This document shows, one piece after another, positions 50,355 through 59,455 of a DNA stretch of 64,000 nucleotides (positions within the stretch are counted from its first letter, which is position 1; each line of letters begins with the position of its first letter). The notes beneath the pieces are model-generated. The model was not told the DNA's origin and ran no database searches. It worked only from the letters and a program-made list of their open reading frames with translations. Source of the stretch: Actinacidiphila alni (GTDB lineage Bacteria > Actinomycetota > Actinomycetes > Streptomycetales > Streptomycetaceae); contig NZ_FONG01000023.1 of assembly GCF_900112845.1 (NCBI RefSeq), forward strand, positions 62,001 through 126,000, read 5' to 3'. A program made the position numbers and the translations under genes.

Positions 50355-51626
50355 TCAGTCCGCCGGGCGCCCCGGGCGGCGGCCGACCGCGTACGCCGCC
50401 GGGAGCGTCACGGCGGTCAGCGTGAGCCAGAGGGCGGCGGCGCCGTGGGCGGCGAGGGCGGTGATCACCACGGGCGAGACGGCGAGGCCGAGACCGGTGG
50501 AGAGCTGGAAGCGGGCGAGGGCCCTGCCGACCGCGGCCGGGGGCGCCAGCTCCAGCAGCAGCGGCCCGGCACTGCCGGCGTAGACGATCTCGCCGAGGGT
50601 GCAGAGCACAGACACGGCGGCGACGGCCGGGGCGCAGGCGCCGCGCCCGAGCGTGGCGGCGGCGAGGAAGCCCAGGTAGGACGCCGCGATGACGAGGCCG
50701 CCGATCGCCATCGCCCTGTGCCGGGAGAAGCGTGCCATCCGTACGGTGACCGGGACCTGGAGCGTGACCACGAGCACCGTGTTGGTGACGAAGATCCCGG
50801 CCGCCCACATCGGAGAGGCGTGCAGCATGCTCACCACGACGAGCGGCAGCGCGATCTCGGGCACATTGAGGCAGAAGGCGTAGACCACGTTCGCCGACAG
50901 CAGGGCGCGCATTCCCGGCACGGGCCCCGACCGCCGTCCGGGCCGTCCGGTGGCCGCCGCGCCCGCGCGCACCCGTACCGACGCCGCGAGCGTCCCCGCG
51001 AGCAGAAAGCCGGCACCGGTCGCCGCCGCGAGGACGCGCAGCGCGGACGGACCGCCCGCCAGGCAGGCGGTGGTGACGAGCGCGCCGAGCCCCATGCCCG
51101 CGTTGCGGACGGAGCGCGCGGCGGCCAGCGCCGCGTCCCGTCGCCGCCCGCAGGACATGGTGGCGACGAGGGCGGAGTGCGCGGCGGGCATGGCCTGATT
51201 GCCGATGCCCAGGAAGAGCGCCGCCGCCGTGAACGGCGCGATGTCGCCCGCCGGGGCGGCGAGCAGCAGGAGCGTGCCGAGCACGCGGATCAGCATCGCC
51301 GCGGCGACGACGGAGCTGCGCGCTCCCCGGTCGAGCAGCCGGCCGACGGCGGGGGTGGCGCACAGCCCGCCGACCACACCGAGCGTCATGGCCGCACCGG
51401 CCCGCGGCGCGGACAGCCGCAGCACCTCGACCCCGTAGAGCAGCAGGAACGGCCGCAGCATGCCGTTGCCGAGCGCGTCCACCGCCAGCGCGACGGTGTA
51501 GCGCCCGCCGCCCGAGGCCCGCAGCAGGTCCCGTACGCGGGGCCTGACGGCTTCCGGCGGCGCGGGCGGTGCGGAATCGGGAGCGGCGGTCCCCGGCGGG
51601 GCGGCGGTCTGCGGCGTGGTCTTCAT
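50355..51626 (-). CDS. MFS transporter
   Basis: The 423-residue product is a 12-TM major facilitator with a loop motif (GRLLDRGARSSVVA) after helix 2 and helix-4/5 residues ALFLGIGNQAMPAAHSALV. Subfamily is unclear; exporter function is likely. It has a proline-rich cytosolic N-terminus of about 30 residues. The ATG at 51626 is preferred over the GTG at 51635. It is divergent from the DUF5937-ArsR regulator, with a 21-bp inverted repeat between, so that regulator probably controls it. It is convergent with the LanKC gene and could have a part in peptide export or immunity, but nothing shows this directly. Confidence 0.87.
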   Translation of the reverse strand: MKTTPQTAAPPGTAAPDSAPPAPPEAVRPRVRDLLRASGGGRYTVALAVDALGNGMLRPFLLLYGVEVLRLSAPRAGAAMTLGVVGGLCATPAVGRLLDRGARSSVVAAAMLIRVLGTLLLLAAPAGDIAPFTAAALFLGIGNQAMPAAHSALVATMSCGRRRDAALAAARSVRNAGMGLGALVTTACLAGGPSALRVLAAATGAGFLLAGTLAASVRVRAGAAATGRPGRRSGPVPGMRALLSANVVYAFCLNVPEIALPLVVVSMLHASPMWAAGIFVTNTVLVVTLQVPVTVRMARFSRHRAMAIGGLVIAASYLGFLAAATLGRGACAPAVAAVSVLCTLGEIVYAGSAGPLLLELAPPAAVGRALARFQLSTGLGLAVSPVVITALAAHGAAALWLTLTAVTLPAAYAVGRRPGRPAD

Positions 51627-51665
51627 ACCCGCCACCGTGCGGCCGGGCGGGCCCGGCGCCGTACG

Positions 51666-51686
51666 GGTTGACGGATCCCGTCAACC
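51666..51686. promoter_or_regulatory. operator of the ArsR-like/MFS pair
   Basis: Perfect inverted repeat GGTTGACGG-ATC-CCGTCAACC in the 99-bp gap between the MFS and ArsR-like genes. It includes TTGAC on both strands, so a bound repressor could cover both -35 regions. Confidence 0.7.
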
Positions 51687-51725
51687 GACGTGCCACAGGC
51701 CGGCGCCACCGGTGACAATCGGGAC

Positions 51726-52898
51726 ATGGCGCTGCGTATCGACATCACAGGACTGCCGACCACCCGGCTGCGCTTCGCCGCGTCGCCGCTGGCCGAACTG
51801 ACCGCGATGCTGCACGCGCTGTCCGCCGCCGGCCACCACCCGCACCTGGCCGGCTGGACGGCCGACGTCCGCGGGCGGCTGCGGCCGGAGCTGGCGGAGC
51901 GGCTGCTGGAGGCGGAATTCCTGTGGCGCTCCTCGCGCGCCGACTTCCTGCTCCCCGCCCGGCCGCGCCCGACCCTGCCCGAGGAACTGGACGACGTCGA
52001 CCGGATCGACGACGAGAGGTATGTGGCGGCGGCGCTGGTGACCACCTGCGGCAACGACCGGGTCCACTTCGGCGACGCCTCGCCGCTCACCGACAGCGCC
52101 GCCCGCGACCGCGCGCTGGAGCGGGCACAGGCGCGCGGCGCCGTCCAGGAAGCCTTCGCCGAGCGGCTGCTGACCGATCCGGCGGCCGTACGAAGGCGGG
52201 TGCGCGGCACGCTGGAGCAGTGCGCCGACGCGTTCTTCGACGCCGCGTGGCCCGCGCTGGCGGCGCGCCTGGCGACAGACGTACGCGTGAAGAACGATCT
52301 GCTCGCGCGCAAGGGCCTGGCCGACACCCTCGCGTCGGTGTCGGCCGCCGTGGTCCTCGTCCCCGGTCACGGACACGGCGGGGGAGAGCACGACGGTGAA
52401 GGCCGGTCAGGTGAGGCGCGGTCGGGACGGAAGCCCGGTCCCGTCGGCGGCGCGCACATCGTCGTGGACAAGCTCCAGGACGCCACGATCACCGCCCGGC
52501 GGACGGGCGTCACCTTCATCCCGACCGTCTTCGGCACACCGCATCTGGTGGCCGTGCACGCGCACACCCGGCGCCCGGTGCTCCAGTATCCGGTCGCCGA
52601 CGAACGCGGCACGGCGGATCCCGTGGTCTCCCTGGGCATCGTCGAACGCCGGCTCAAAGCACTGGCTCACCCGGTACGGCTGCGGCTGGTGCGGACCCTG
52701 GCGCGCGGTCCGCACACCACCGGCGAACTGGCCGACGCGTGGGGCCTGACCGCCCCCGAAGTCTCGCGCCACCTCGCGGAATTGCGCCGGGCGGGACTGC
52801 TCGACGCGCAGCGGCACGGCCGTTACGTGCGGTATTCGCTGGACGCCACCGCGCTGACGACGCTCGGCGCTGATCTGCTGTCGGCCGTGCTGCGCTGA
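51726..52898 (+). CDS. DUF5937 / ArsR-family regulator
   Basis: The 390-residue product has an N-terminal DUF5937-type sensor region (about 1-300; RFAASPLAELTAMLHAL is typical) and a C-terminal ArsR winged helix (about 310-390; RRLKALAHPVRLRLVRTLARG, TAPEVSRHLAELRRAGLLDAQRHGRYVRYSLD). A Gly/His-rich stretch near residue 220 (GHGHGGGEHDG) may be a linker or bind metal. Ligand unknown. It is divergent from an MFS exporter and likely represses both via the palindrome at 51666. Its last 76 bp overlap the end of the convergent XRE gene. Confidence 0.88.
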   Translation: MALRIDITGLPTTRLRFAASPLAELTAMLHALSAAGHHPHLAGWTADVRGRLRPELAERLLEAEFLWRSSRADFLLPARPRPTLPEELDDVDRIDDERYVAAALVTTCGNDRVHFGDASPLTDSAARDRALERAQARGAVQEAFAERLLTDPAAVRRRVRGTLEQCADAFFDAAWPALAARLATDVRVKNDLLARKGLADTLASVSAAVVLVPGHGHGGGEHDGEGRSGEARSGRKPGPVGGAHIVVDKLQDATITARRTGVTFIPTVFGTPHLVAVHAHTRRPVLQYPVADERGTADPVVSLGIVERRLKALAHPVRLRLVRTLARGPHTTGELADAWGLTAPEVSRHLAELRRAGLLDAQRHGRYVRYSLDATALTTLGADLLSAVLR

Positions 52899-53743
52899 GG
52901 CGTCGGGGCGCCGCCGCCCGCGACCGGTCCCGCCCCCTGGCCGGCGTCCAGTCCCGCGAGCAGGCGGAGCGCGTCCTCGGTGGGGCCGCCGGGGGCCGCG
53001 GCCAGCACCAGCATTTCCATGCCGGAGGCGTCCGGCAGCGCGAAATTCTCCTGGTGGAATTCGAGCAGCCCCACCAGCGGGTGCCGGTACGCCTTGCGGC
53101 CGTGGGTGCGGGCCCGCACGTCCGCCCGCGCCCACAGCCGGCGGAAGCGCTCGCTGCCCATCGCCAACTCGCCGATGAGCGACGCCAGTCGACGGTCGTC
53201 GGGGTATTTTCCCGCGGCCAGGCGCAGATGACCGACCACGTCGAGCGTGCAGGTGTCCCAGTCGGCGTACAGACCGCGCTCGGTCTCCTCCAGGAAGATG
53301 TGCCGGGCGGTGTTCAGCCCCGGGATCGGCCGCCCGTACAGCAGCCCGGCCAGCCGGTTCCCGGCCACCACGTCCATCCGGTGGTCCATGACCAGCGCGG
53401 GCGCGTCGGTCACCAGACTGAGGACGCGCAGCAGTTCGGGCCGCACCCGGCCGCCCGGCGCCTTCGCGCGGCGGCGGCGCTGCCGGGCCAGCCGGTACAG
53501 ATGTCCGCGTTCGGTCTCGTCGAGGCCGAGCACCCGGGCGAGCGCGTCCAGGACCTGCTCCGACGGCTGGGTCGCGCGGCCCTGCTCCAGACGCACGTAG
53601 TAGTCGACGCTCACCCCCGACAGATGCGCAACCTCCTCGCGGCGCAGCCCCGCCACCCGGCGCCGGCCGTCGGTGGGGATGTCGACGGCCGCCGGATCGA
53701 CCCGGGCGCGCCGGGTCCGCAGAAAGCCCGCGAGATCGTCCAT
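52823..53743 (-). CDS. MmyB-like XRE-family regulator
   Basis: The 306-residue product has an N-terminal HTH (about 1-75; MDDLAGFLRTRRARVDP, RRVAGLRREEVAHLSGVSVDYYVRLEQGR) and a C-terminal MmyB-type ligand-binding domain (about 95-270; VMDHRMDVVAGNRLAGLLYG, RHIFLEETERGLYADWD, HPLVGLLEFHQENFALPD), as in the MmyB regulators that bind fatty acids. It is divergent from the NAD(P)H oxidoreductase gene, a common pair in streptomycetes, and likely controls it. Its last 25 codons overlap the ArsR-like gene on the other strand. Confidence 0.92.
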   Translation of the reverse strand: MDDLAGFLRTRRARVDPAAVDIPTDGRRRVAGLRREEVAHLSGVSVDYYVRLEQGRATQPSEQVLDALARVLGLDETERGHLYRLARQRRRRAKAPGGRVRPELLRVLSLVTDAPALVMDHRMDVVAGNRLAGLLYGRPIPGLNTARHIFLEETERGLYADWDTCTLDVVGHLRLAAGKYPDDRRLASLIGELAMGSERFRRLWARADVRARTHGRKAYRHPLVGLLEFHQENFALPDASGMEMLVLAAAPGGPTEDALRLLAGLDAGQGAGPVAGGGAPTPQRSTADSRSAPSVVSAVASSEYRT

Positions 53744-53882
53744 CCGCCCAGTATGGCTACGGCTTCCGCCGGTGAGGGTGGTCCTGCCGTTACCAGGAAG
53801 CCCGGTCCGACGGTGGCGGCGCCCCTGAATACCGGGCGCCGCGGCGCCAAGAATCGGAGGCATCCGATCCCGAGGAGTACCC

Positions 53883-54662
53883 GTGAAGACGCTGATCGTG
53901 CACGCCCACCCGGAGCCGAAGTCGCTCAACGGCGCGCTGAAGGACCTCGCCGTGTCCACCCTGCGCGGCGCCGGGCACGAGGTGCGGGTGAGCGACCTGT
54001 ACGCCATGAAGTGGAAGGCCGTCGTGGACGCCGCGGACTACGGCCCGCACGCCTCCAGCCCGCTGAAGGTCGCCGCCGACTCCGGCCGGGCCTTCGACGC
54101 CGGCGCCCTCACCCCCGACGTCCGCGCCGAACAGGACAAGCTGCTGTGGGCCGACACGATCATTTTCCAGTTCCCGCTGTGGTGGTACGCGATGCCCGCG
54201 ATCCTCAAGGGCTGGGTGGACCGGGTGTTCACCTACCGCTTCGCCTACGGCGTCGGCGAGCACAGCGACACAAAATACGGCGAGCGCTTCGGCGAGGGCA
54301 CCCTCGCCGGCCGGCGGGCGCTGCTGTCGGTGACCGCGGGCGGCCCGCGCTCGCACTACGCCGCCCGCGGCATCAACGGCCCGGTCGATGACCTGCTCTT
54401 CCCGATCCAGCACGGCATCCTCTACTACCCGGGCATCGAGGTGCTGCCGCCCTTCGTGCTGTACGGCACCGACCGGATGACCGCGGCGGACCACCCGGGT
54501 GTCGCCGCGGCCTGGCGGCAGCGCCTGCTCACCCTGGAGACGACCGAACCGATCCCCTTCCGCCCACAGAATTTCGGCGACTACGAGATCCCCTCGCTGC
54601 ACTTGAAGGAGGGCCTGGAGCCCGCGGGCCGCACCGGCTTCGGCCTGCACGTCCGCGGCTGA
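53883..54662 (+). CDS. NAD(P)H dehydrogenase, NQO1/flavodoxin-like
   Basis: The 259-residue product is a Flavodoxin_2 family oxidoreductase that binds FAD or FMN and reduces quinones by two electrons. The N-terminus MKTLIVHAHPEPKSLNGALKDL gives the flavin phosphate loop, DTIIFQFPLWWYAMPAILKGWVDRVF is the conserved middle motif and SVTAGGP the flavin-contacting loop. GAGGAG-like sequence precedes the ATG. The MmyB-type regulator is divergent 139 bp away. It is convergent with the MarR gene. Confidence 0.93.
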   Translation: MKTLIVHAHPEPKSLNGALKDLAVSTLRGAGHEVRVSDLYAMKWKAVVDAADYGPHASSPLKVAADSGRAFDAGALTPDVRAEQDKLLWADTIIFQFPLWWYAMPAILKGWVDRVFTYRFAYGVGEHSDTKYGERFGEGTLAGRRALLSVTAGGPRSHYAARGINGPVDDLLFPIQHGILYYPGIEVLPPFVLYGTDRMTAADHPGVAAAWRQRLLTLETTEPIPFRPQNFGDYEIPSLHLKEGLEPAGRTGFGLHVRG

Positions 54663-54729
54663 CACGACGCGCGGCGGGTCCGGCACACGGGACCGATTCG
54701 GCCGGTAGCCGGTCCGGCGCGCGGCGTGC

Positions 54730-55230
54730 CTACGCGCCCTTGCGGCGCCGGGGCGCGGCCGAGCGCGGGGGTGTCGCGCGCATGTGGTCGCGCACCGGCG
54801 CCAGCAGTTCGGCGAGGGTCTTGACGTCGTCGCGCGAGAGCGGTGCGAAGAGCTGGCCGCTGACCACCTCGATGTGCCCCGGCAGCACCTTCGCCAGCAG
54901 CGCCCGTCCGGCATCGGTGATGGTGACCGTGACGCTCCGCTCGTCGTCCGGCGAGGGGGCGCGCACGACAAGACCCGACTTCTCCAGGAGACCCGCCTGG
55001 TACGTCAGGCCGCTGCGGCTGTAGACGACGCCGTCGGCCAGATCGGTCATGCGGTGGCTGCCCGTCGGCGAGTCCCCGAGGCGGGCCAGCAGCTGGAACT
55101 GCACATAGCTGAGATCGCCGGCCTCGCGCAGCTGCTGCTCGACCGAGTGCCGGAGCAGGCTGACCACCTCGATGAGGTCGAAGTAGGTGCCGAGCTGCAG
55201 GGGATCGAGCGACGGCCGGGAGTCGGGCAT
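54730..55230 (-). CDS. MarR-family regulator
   Basis: The 166-residue winged-helix regulator has SYVQFQLLARLGDSPTGSHRMTDLADGVVYSRSGLTYQAGLLE with its recognition helix and a wing SPDDERSVTVTITDAGRALL. It acts as a dimer on palindromes and is usually released by phenolic or quinone ligands. It is divergent from the quinone oxidoreductase gene. Three copies of TGCTTCGAATTCGAAGCA-like palindromes lie in the 181-bp gap, one near its own start, so it likely controls both genes. Confidence 0.93.
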   Translation of the reverse strand: MPDSRPSLDPLQLGTYFDLIEVVSLLRHSVEQQLREAGDLSYVQFQLLARLGDSPTGSHRMTDLADGVVYSRSGLTYQAGLLEKSGLVVRAPSPDDERSVTVTITDAGRALLAKVLPGHIEVVSGQLFAPLSRDDVKTLAELLAPVRDHMRATPPRSAAPRRRKGA

Positions 55231-55243
55231 GGGCCGAGTCTAC

Positions 55244-55261
55244 TGCTTCGAATTCGAAGAT
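55244..55261. promoter_or_regulatory. MarR operator 1
   Basis: TGCTTCGAATTCGAAG palindrome (core CTTCGAATTCGAAG perfect at 55246-55259), 13 bp before the MarR start codon. Confidence 0.75.
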
Positions 55262-55328
55262 CGAGGCGCGTCGCACGCGGTGAGCCGTGCCGTACCACCC
55301 GGCCCGGCCCGGCGGTGACCGACACCAC

Positions 55329-55357
55329 TTGCTTCAAATTCGAAGCAGGAGTAGCGT
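55329..55357 (+). promoter_or_regulatory. promoter of the oxidoreductase with MarR operator 2
   Basis: TTGCTT (55329-55334) and TAGCGT (55352-55357) are spaced by 17 bp. The near-palindrome TGCTTCAAATTCGAAGCA (55330-55347) fills this interval, so MarR binding would block polymerase. Confidence 0.72.
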
Positions 55358-55367
55358 CGTCGACAGA

Positions 55368-55385
55368 TGCTTCGGATTCGAAGCA
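55368..55385. promoter_or_regulatory. MarR operator 3
   Basis: TGCTTCGGATTCGAAGCA, near-perfect palindrome, 38 bp after operator 2 and 26 bp before the oxidoreductase start codon. Confidence 0.75.
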
Positions 55386-55411
55386 ATATCTCGATGAGAG
55401 CGAGAAGTCCG

Positions 55412-56356
55412 ATGAAGGCAGTGCGCTTCCACGACTACGGCGACCCCGACGTCCTGCGGTACGAGGACACGGAGCAGCCGGTACCCGGCGCGGGACAGGT
55501 CCGGATCCGGGTCGCCGCGACATCGTTCAACTCCGTCGACGGCAACATCCGCGGCGGCTTCATGCGCGGCCCCATCCCGACCTCGCTGCCGCACACCCCG
55601 GGCATCGACGTCGCGGGCACGGTCGACGCGGTGGGCGAAGGTGTCGACGGGTTCGAGACCGGCGCCGCGGTCATCGGCTTCCTGCCGATGGACGGCGACG
55701 GCGCCGCCGCGCAGTACGTCCTCGCCTCGGCTGCCGTCCTGACCCCGGCGCCAACGAGCATTCCGCTGCCCGACGCCGCGGCGCTGCCGGTGGTGGGCCT
55801 CACCGCGTGGCAGGCGCTGTTCGACCACGCGAAGCTGGCGGCGGGACAGCGGGTGCTGATCAACGGCGCCGGGGGAGCGGTCGGCGGCTACGCCGTCCAG
55901 CTGGCCAAGCGAGCCGGAGCCCATGTGATCGCCACGGCGAGCCCGCGCAGCGCCGCGGCGGTCAGGGCGGCGGGCGCCGATGACATCGTCGACCGCACCG
56001 CCACCGGTGTGACCGCGGCGGTGACCGAACCGGTCGACGTGGTGCTCAATCTCGCGCCCGTCGAACCGGCCGACCTCGCCGCGCTGGTCACCCTCGTCCG
56101 CCCCGGCGGTGTCCTGGTGAACACGACCGTGTGGATGCCGGCGCCCGGCGACGAGGAACGCGGCGTGCGCGGCATCGACCTGTTCGTCCGCAGCGACGCC
56201 GGGCAGCTCGCGGAGCTGGTGGCCCTGGTCGACGCCGCCGAACTGCGGGTCGAGGTCGCCGAGCGGGTGCCGCTGGCCGAGCTGCCGGCCCTGCACGCAC
56301 GGGCCGCCGCGGGCGCGGTGCACGGCAAGGCCGTCGTCGTCCCGCCCGCCGTCTGA
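55412..56356 (+). CDS. NADP-dependent quinone oxidoreductase (MDR family)
   Basis: The 314-residue product is a zinc-free medium-chain dehydrogenase like quinone oxidoreductase. It starts MKAVRFHDYGDPDVLRYED; the catalytic-domain motif is TPGIDVAGTVDAVGEGV and the NADP loop GAGGAVGGYAVQLAKRAGAHVIATAS. There are no zinc ligands. GAGAAG precedes the ATG at 55412; an earlier ATG at 55394 is possible. It is under the MarR operators 2 and 3. The substrate is probably a quinone or reactive enone, inferred from family and regulator. Confidence 0.92.
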   Translation: MKAVRFHDYGDPDVLRYEDTEQPVPGAGQVRIRVAATSFNSVDGNIRGGFMRGPIPTSLPHTPGIDVAGTVDAVGEGVDGFETGAAVIGFLPMDGDGAAAQYVLASAAVLTPAPTSIPLPDAAALPVVGLTAWQALFDHAKLAAGQRVLINGAGGAVGGYAVQLAKRAGAHVIATASPRSAAAVRAAGADDIVDRTATGVTAAVTEPVDVVLNLAPVEPADLAALVTLVRPGGVLVNTTVWMPAPGDEERGVRGIDLFVRSDAGQLAELVALVDAAELRVEVAERVPLAELPALHARAAAGAVHGKAVVVPPAV

Positions 56357-56362
56357 CGCCCG

Positions 56363-56405
56363 TCCGGCCCCCGGCGGGCGGCCACCTCCGGCCCCCGGCG
56401 GGCGG
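56363..56405. repeat. 19-bp direct repeat
   Basis: TCCGGCCCCCGGCGGGCGG occurs at 56363-56381 and 56387-56405 (24-bp period) right after the oxidoreductase stop. Each copy can form a small hairpin. Confidence 0.75.
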
Positions 56406-56417
56406 TCGCCACGACAC

Positions 56418-56438
56418 CCGGGCCGGTGCCCGGCCCGG
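56418..56438 (-). terminator. hairpin terminator behind the LacI gene
   Basis: Perfect 9-bp stem CCGGGCCGG / CCGGCCCGG with a TGC loop, touching the LacI stop codon. It ends the importer-LacI operon. Confidence 0.65.
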
Positions 56439-57476
56439 TCAGACGCCGGACCGGACGCCGTTGAGTGCGGGCAGTTCGCCCGAGCCGCGGGGGATCAGCC
56501 GGGTGGGGATGGTCAGCGTCTGCGCGCGTGACCGGTCGCCGTCCATCCGCCGCAGGGCGATGCGCCCCGCCGAGACGCCGAGCGTCTTCGGGTCCTGGGC
56601 AATGACCGTGAGCCCAGGCTGGAGGCTCTCGGCCATGGGCAGGTCGTCGAACGCCACGACCGCGATGTCCTTGCGGCCGGCGCGGGCCAGTTCGCTGATC
56701 ACGCCGAGCGTCATGAAGTTGTTGCCCGCCAGCAGCGCGGTCGGCGGGTCCGGGAGCGCCAGCAGCCGGGCGGTCGCCTCGGCGGAGCCCTCCGGGTGGT
56801 GCGCGCTGGCCACCAGCCGCCGGTCGTACGGCAGACCGCCCTCCGCCAGCGCCTCGCGGTAGCCCGCCATGCGCTCGCGACGGGTGTACAGCCGGGTCGG
56901 CAGGTCCCCCACGAAACCGATCCTGCGGTGGCCGCCGGCGATCAGCCGGGCCACGCCCGTTCTGGCGCCCGCGCGGTTGGAACTGACCACGGTGTCCGTG
57001 GTGAGGCCGCTGCCCGGCCGGTCGATGAAGACCACCGGCATCCCCGCGGCCCGCGGCGCCTTGAGATGGGTGTGGTCCGCGCCGACCGAGGGCACCACCA
57101 TCAGCACGCTGACCCGCCGGGCCAGGAACGTCTGGGTCAGGGTGTGCTCGCGCCCCGGATCGTCCTGCGAGGAACCCATCAGCAGCATCAGCCCCCGGTC
57201 GTCGACCACCTCCTCGATGCCCGAGGCCACGGCGCCGAAGAACGGGTTGCTCAGATCGGGGACGACCAGGCCCACCGTGGTGTCGGGGCCGCCGACCCGG
57301 ATGCTCCTGGCCATCAGATTGGGCTGGAAGCCGAGTTCCGCGACGGCCGCGAGCACCCGCTTCCTGGTCTCGGCGGAGCTGGGCCCGTCCTCGTTGAGTA
57401 CCCGGGACACCGTCTTGGCGCTGACGCCCACCGCCTTGGCAACATCGGCGAGGGTGGGGCGGCGGGCGGGCGTCAT
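56439..57476 (-). CDS. LacI-family regulator of the fructan genes
   Basis: The 345-residue repressor has the LacI HTH (PTLADVAKAVGVSAKTVSRVLN and a hinge helix FQPNLMARSI) and a periplasmic-binding-type sugar-sensing domain (DTTVGLVVPDLSNPFFGAV to VAFDDLPMAESLQPGL). AAAGGTGG lies close before the ATG at 57476. It is the last gene of the sugar importer operon, 69 bp after the ATPase gene. The four TGTCAACGTTGACA-type palindromes at 60501-60530 and 61787-61816 are its likely operators, and a fructose or fructan sugar the likely inducer. Confidence 0.93.
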   Translation of the reverse strand: MTPARRPTLADVAKAVGVSAKTVSRVLNEDGPSSAETRKRVLAAVAELGFQPNLMARSIRVGGPDTTVGLVVPDLSNPFFGAVASGIEEVVDDRGLMLLMGSSQDDPGREHTLTQTFLARRVSVLMVVPSVGADHTHLKAPRAAGMPVVFIDRPGSGLTTDTVVSSNRAGARTGVARLIAGGHRRIGFVGDLPTRLYTRRERMAGYREALAEGGLPYDRRLVASAHHPEGSAEATARLLALPDPPTALLAGNNFMTLGVISELARAGRKDIAVVAFDDLPMAESLQPGLTVIAQDPKTLGVSAGRIALRRMDGDRSRAQTLTIPTRLIPRGSGELPALNGVRSGV

Positions 57477-57545
57477 ACGCCACCTTTCTGCAGGCATCGG
57501 CGGCCCGGTGCCTGGGACGCACCGGGCCGCGCGGTCGGTCGTGGT

Positions 57546-58387
<842 letters not shown>

Positions 58388-58391
<4 letters not shown>

Positions 58392-59383
58392 CGCGTGCCC
58401 TTCCGTGAGAGCTGGTCGACGGTGACCGCGAGGATCACCAGGACGCCGGTGACCAGCGTCTGGTAGACGGAGCTGACGCCCATCAGCTGGAGCCCGTTGC
58501 GGAAGACGCCGACGATGAGCACGCCGACGAACGTGCCGAGGACCGTTCCCCGGCCACCGAACAGGCTGGTGCCGCCGAGGACGACCGCGGTGATGCTGTC
58601 CAGGTTCTCGGTCTGGCCGGCCTGCGGGTCGCCGACACCGGTACGGGACACCAGCAGCAGCGCGGCCACCCCGTAGACCAGACCGGCCACCGTGTAGATG
58701 CCGATGGTGAGCCGGGTGACGCGGATACCGCTGAGCCGGGCGCTCTCCGCGCTGTTGCCGAGCGCGTAGACGTGCCGGCCCCACGCCGTGCCGTTGAGCG
58801 CGTAGGCGAAGACGAGGAAGAGGCCGACGGTGAGCAGCGAACCGTAGGTGACGTCGGTCCTGCCCAGCGGGAAGGTCTTGCCGAGCGCGGTGAGCGGTCC
58901 CGGCAGACCGGTGACGGTCTGCTCGTCGGAGTAGATGTGGGTCAGGGCGAAGGCGATGTTCAGCATGCCCAGGGTGACGATGAACGGCGGCAGCGGCACG
59001 AGCCGTACGAGCAGGCCGTTGACCAGCCCGAAGCCGCCGCACACCGCGATGGCGAGCAGGATGGCCAGGACCGGCGGCACACCTGAGTTCACCGCCAGCT
59101 TGGCCAGCAGGATGCCGCCGAACGCCATGATCGCGCCGCAGGCGAGGTCGATGCCCGCGGTGAGGATGATCAGCGTCTGGCCGATGGCGAGCGTGCCCAC
59201 CACCATGACCTGCTGGAGGATCAGCGAGAAGTTCCCGCCGGAAAGGAACTGGTCGGTGGACAGCGAGAAGAACACCGAGGCGAGGACCAGAGCCGCGAAC
59301 GGACCTGCGGCCGGTGCGGTGAGCAGCCGGCGCGCCGCGGTCGGCTCCTTCACCGCGGTCGGGGTCATGGTGGAGGCAGTCAT
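58388..59383 (-). CDS. sugar ABC importer permease (CUT2, FrcC-like)
   Basis: The 331-residue inner-membrane permease has about ten hydrophobic helices and the CUT2 permease motifs GTLAIGQTLIILTAGIDLA and VVLGGTSLFGGRGTVLGTFVG. The cytosolic N-terminus is about 30 residues. It lies 72 bp after the binding-protein gene and overlaps the ATPase gene by 4 bp. Two copies presumably form the channel. Confidence 0.93.
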
Positions 59384-59455
59384 CGGCTTCCTTGTACGGG
59401 TGCGGTTCGGGGATCGGGCGGTTCCGGGATCGGGCGGAACGGGCGGCGGGGCCGG

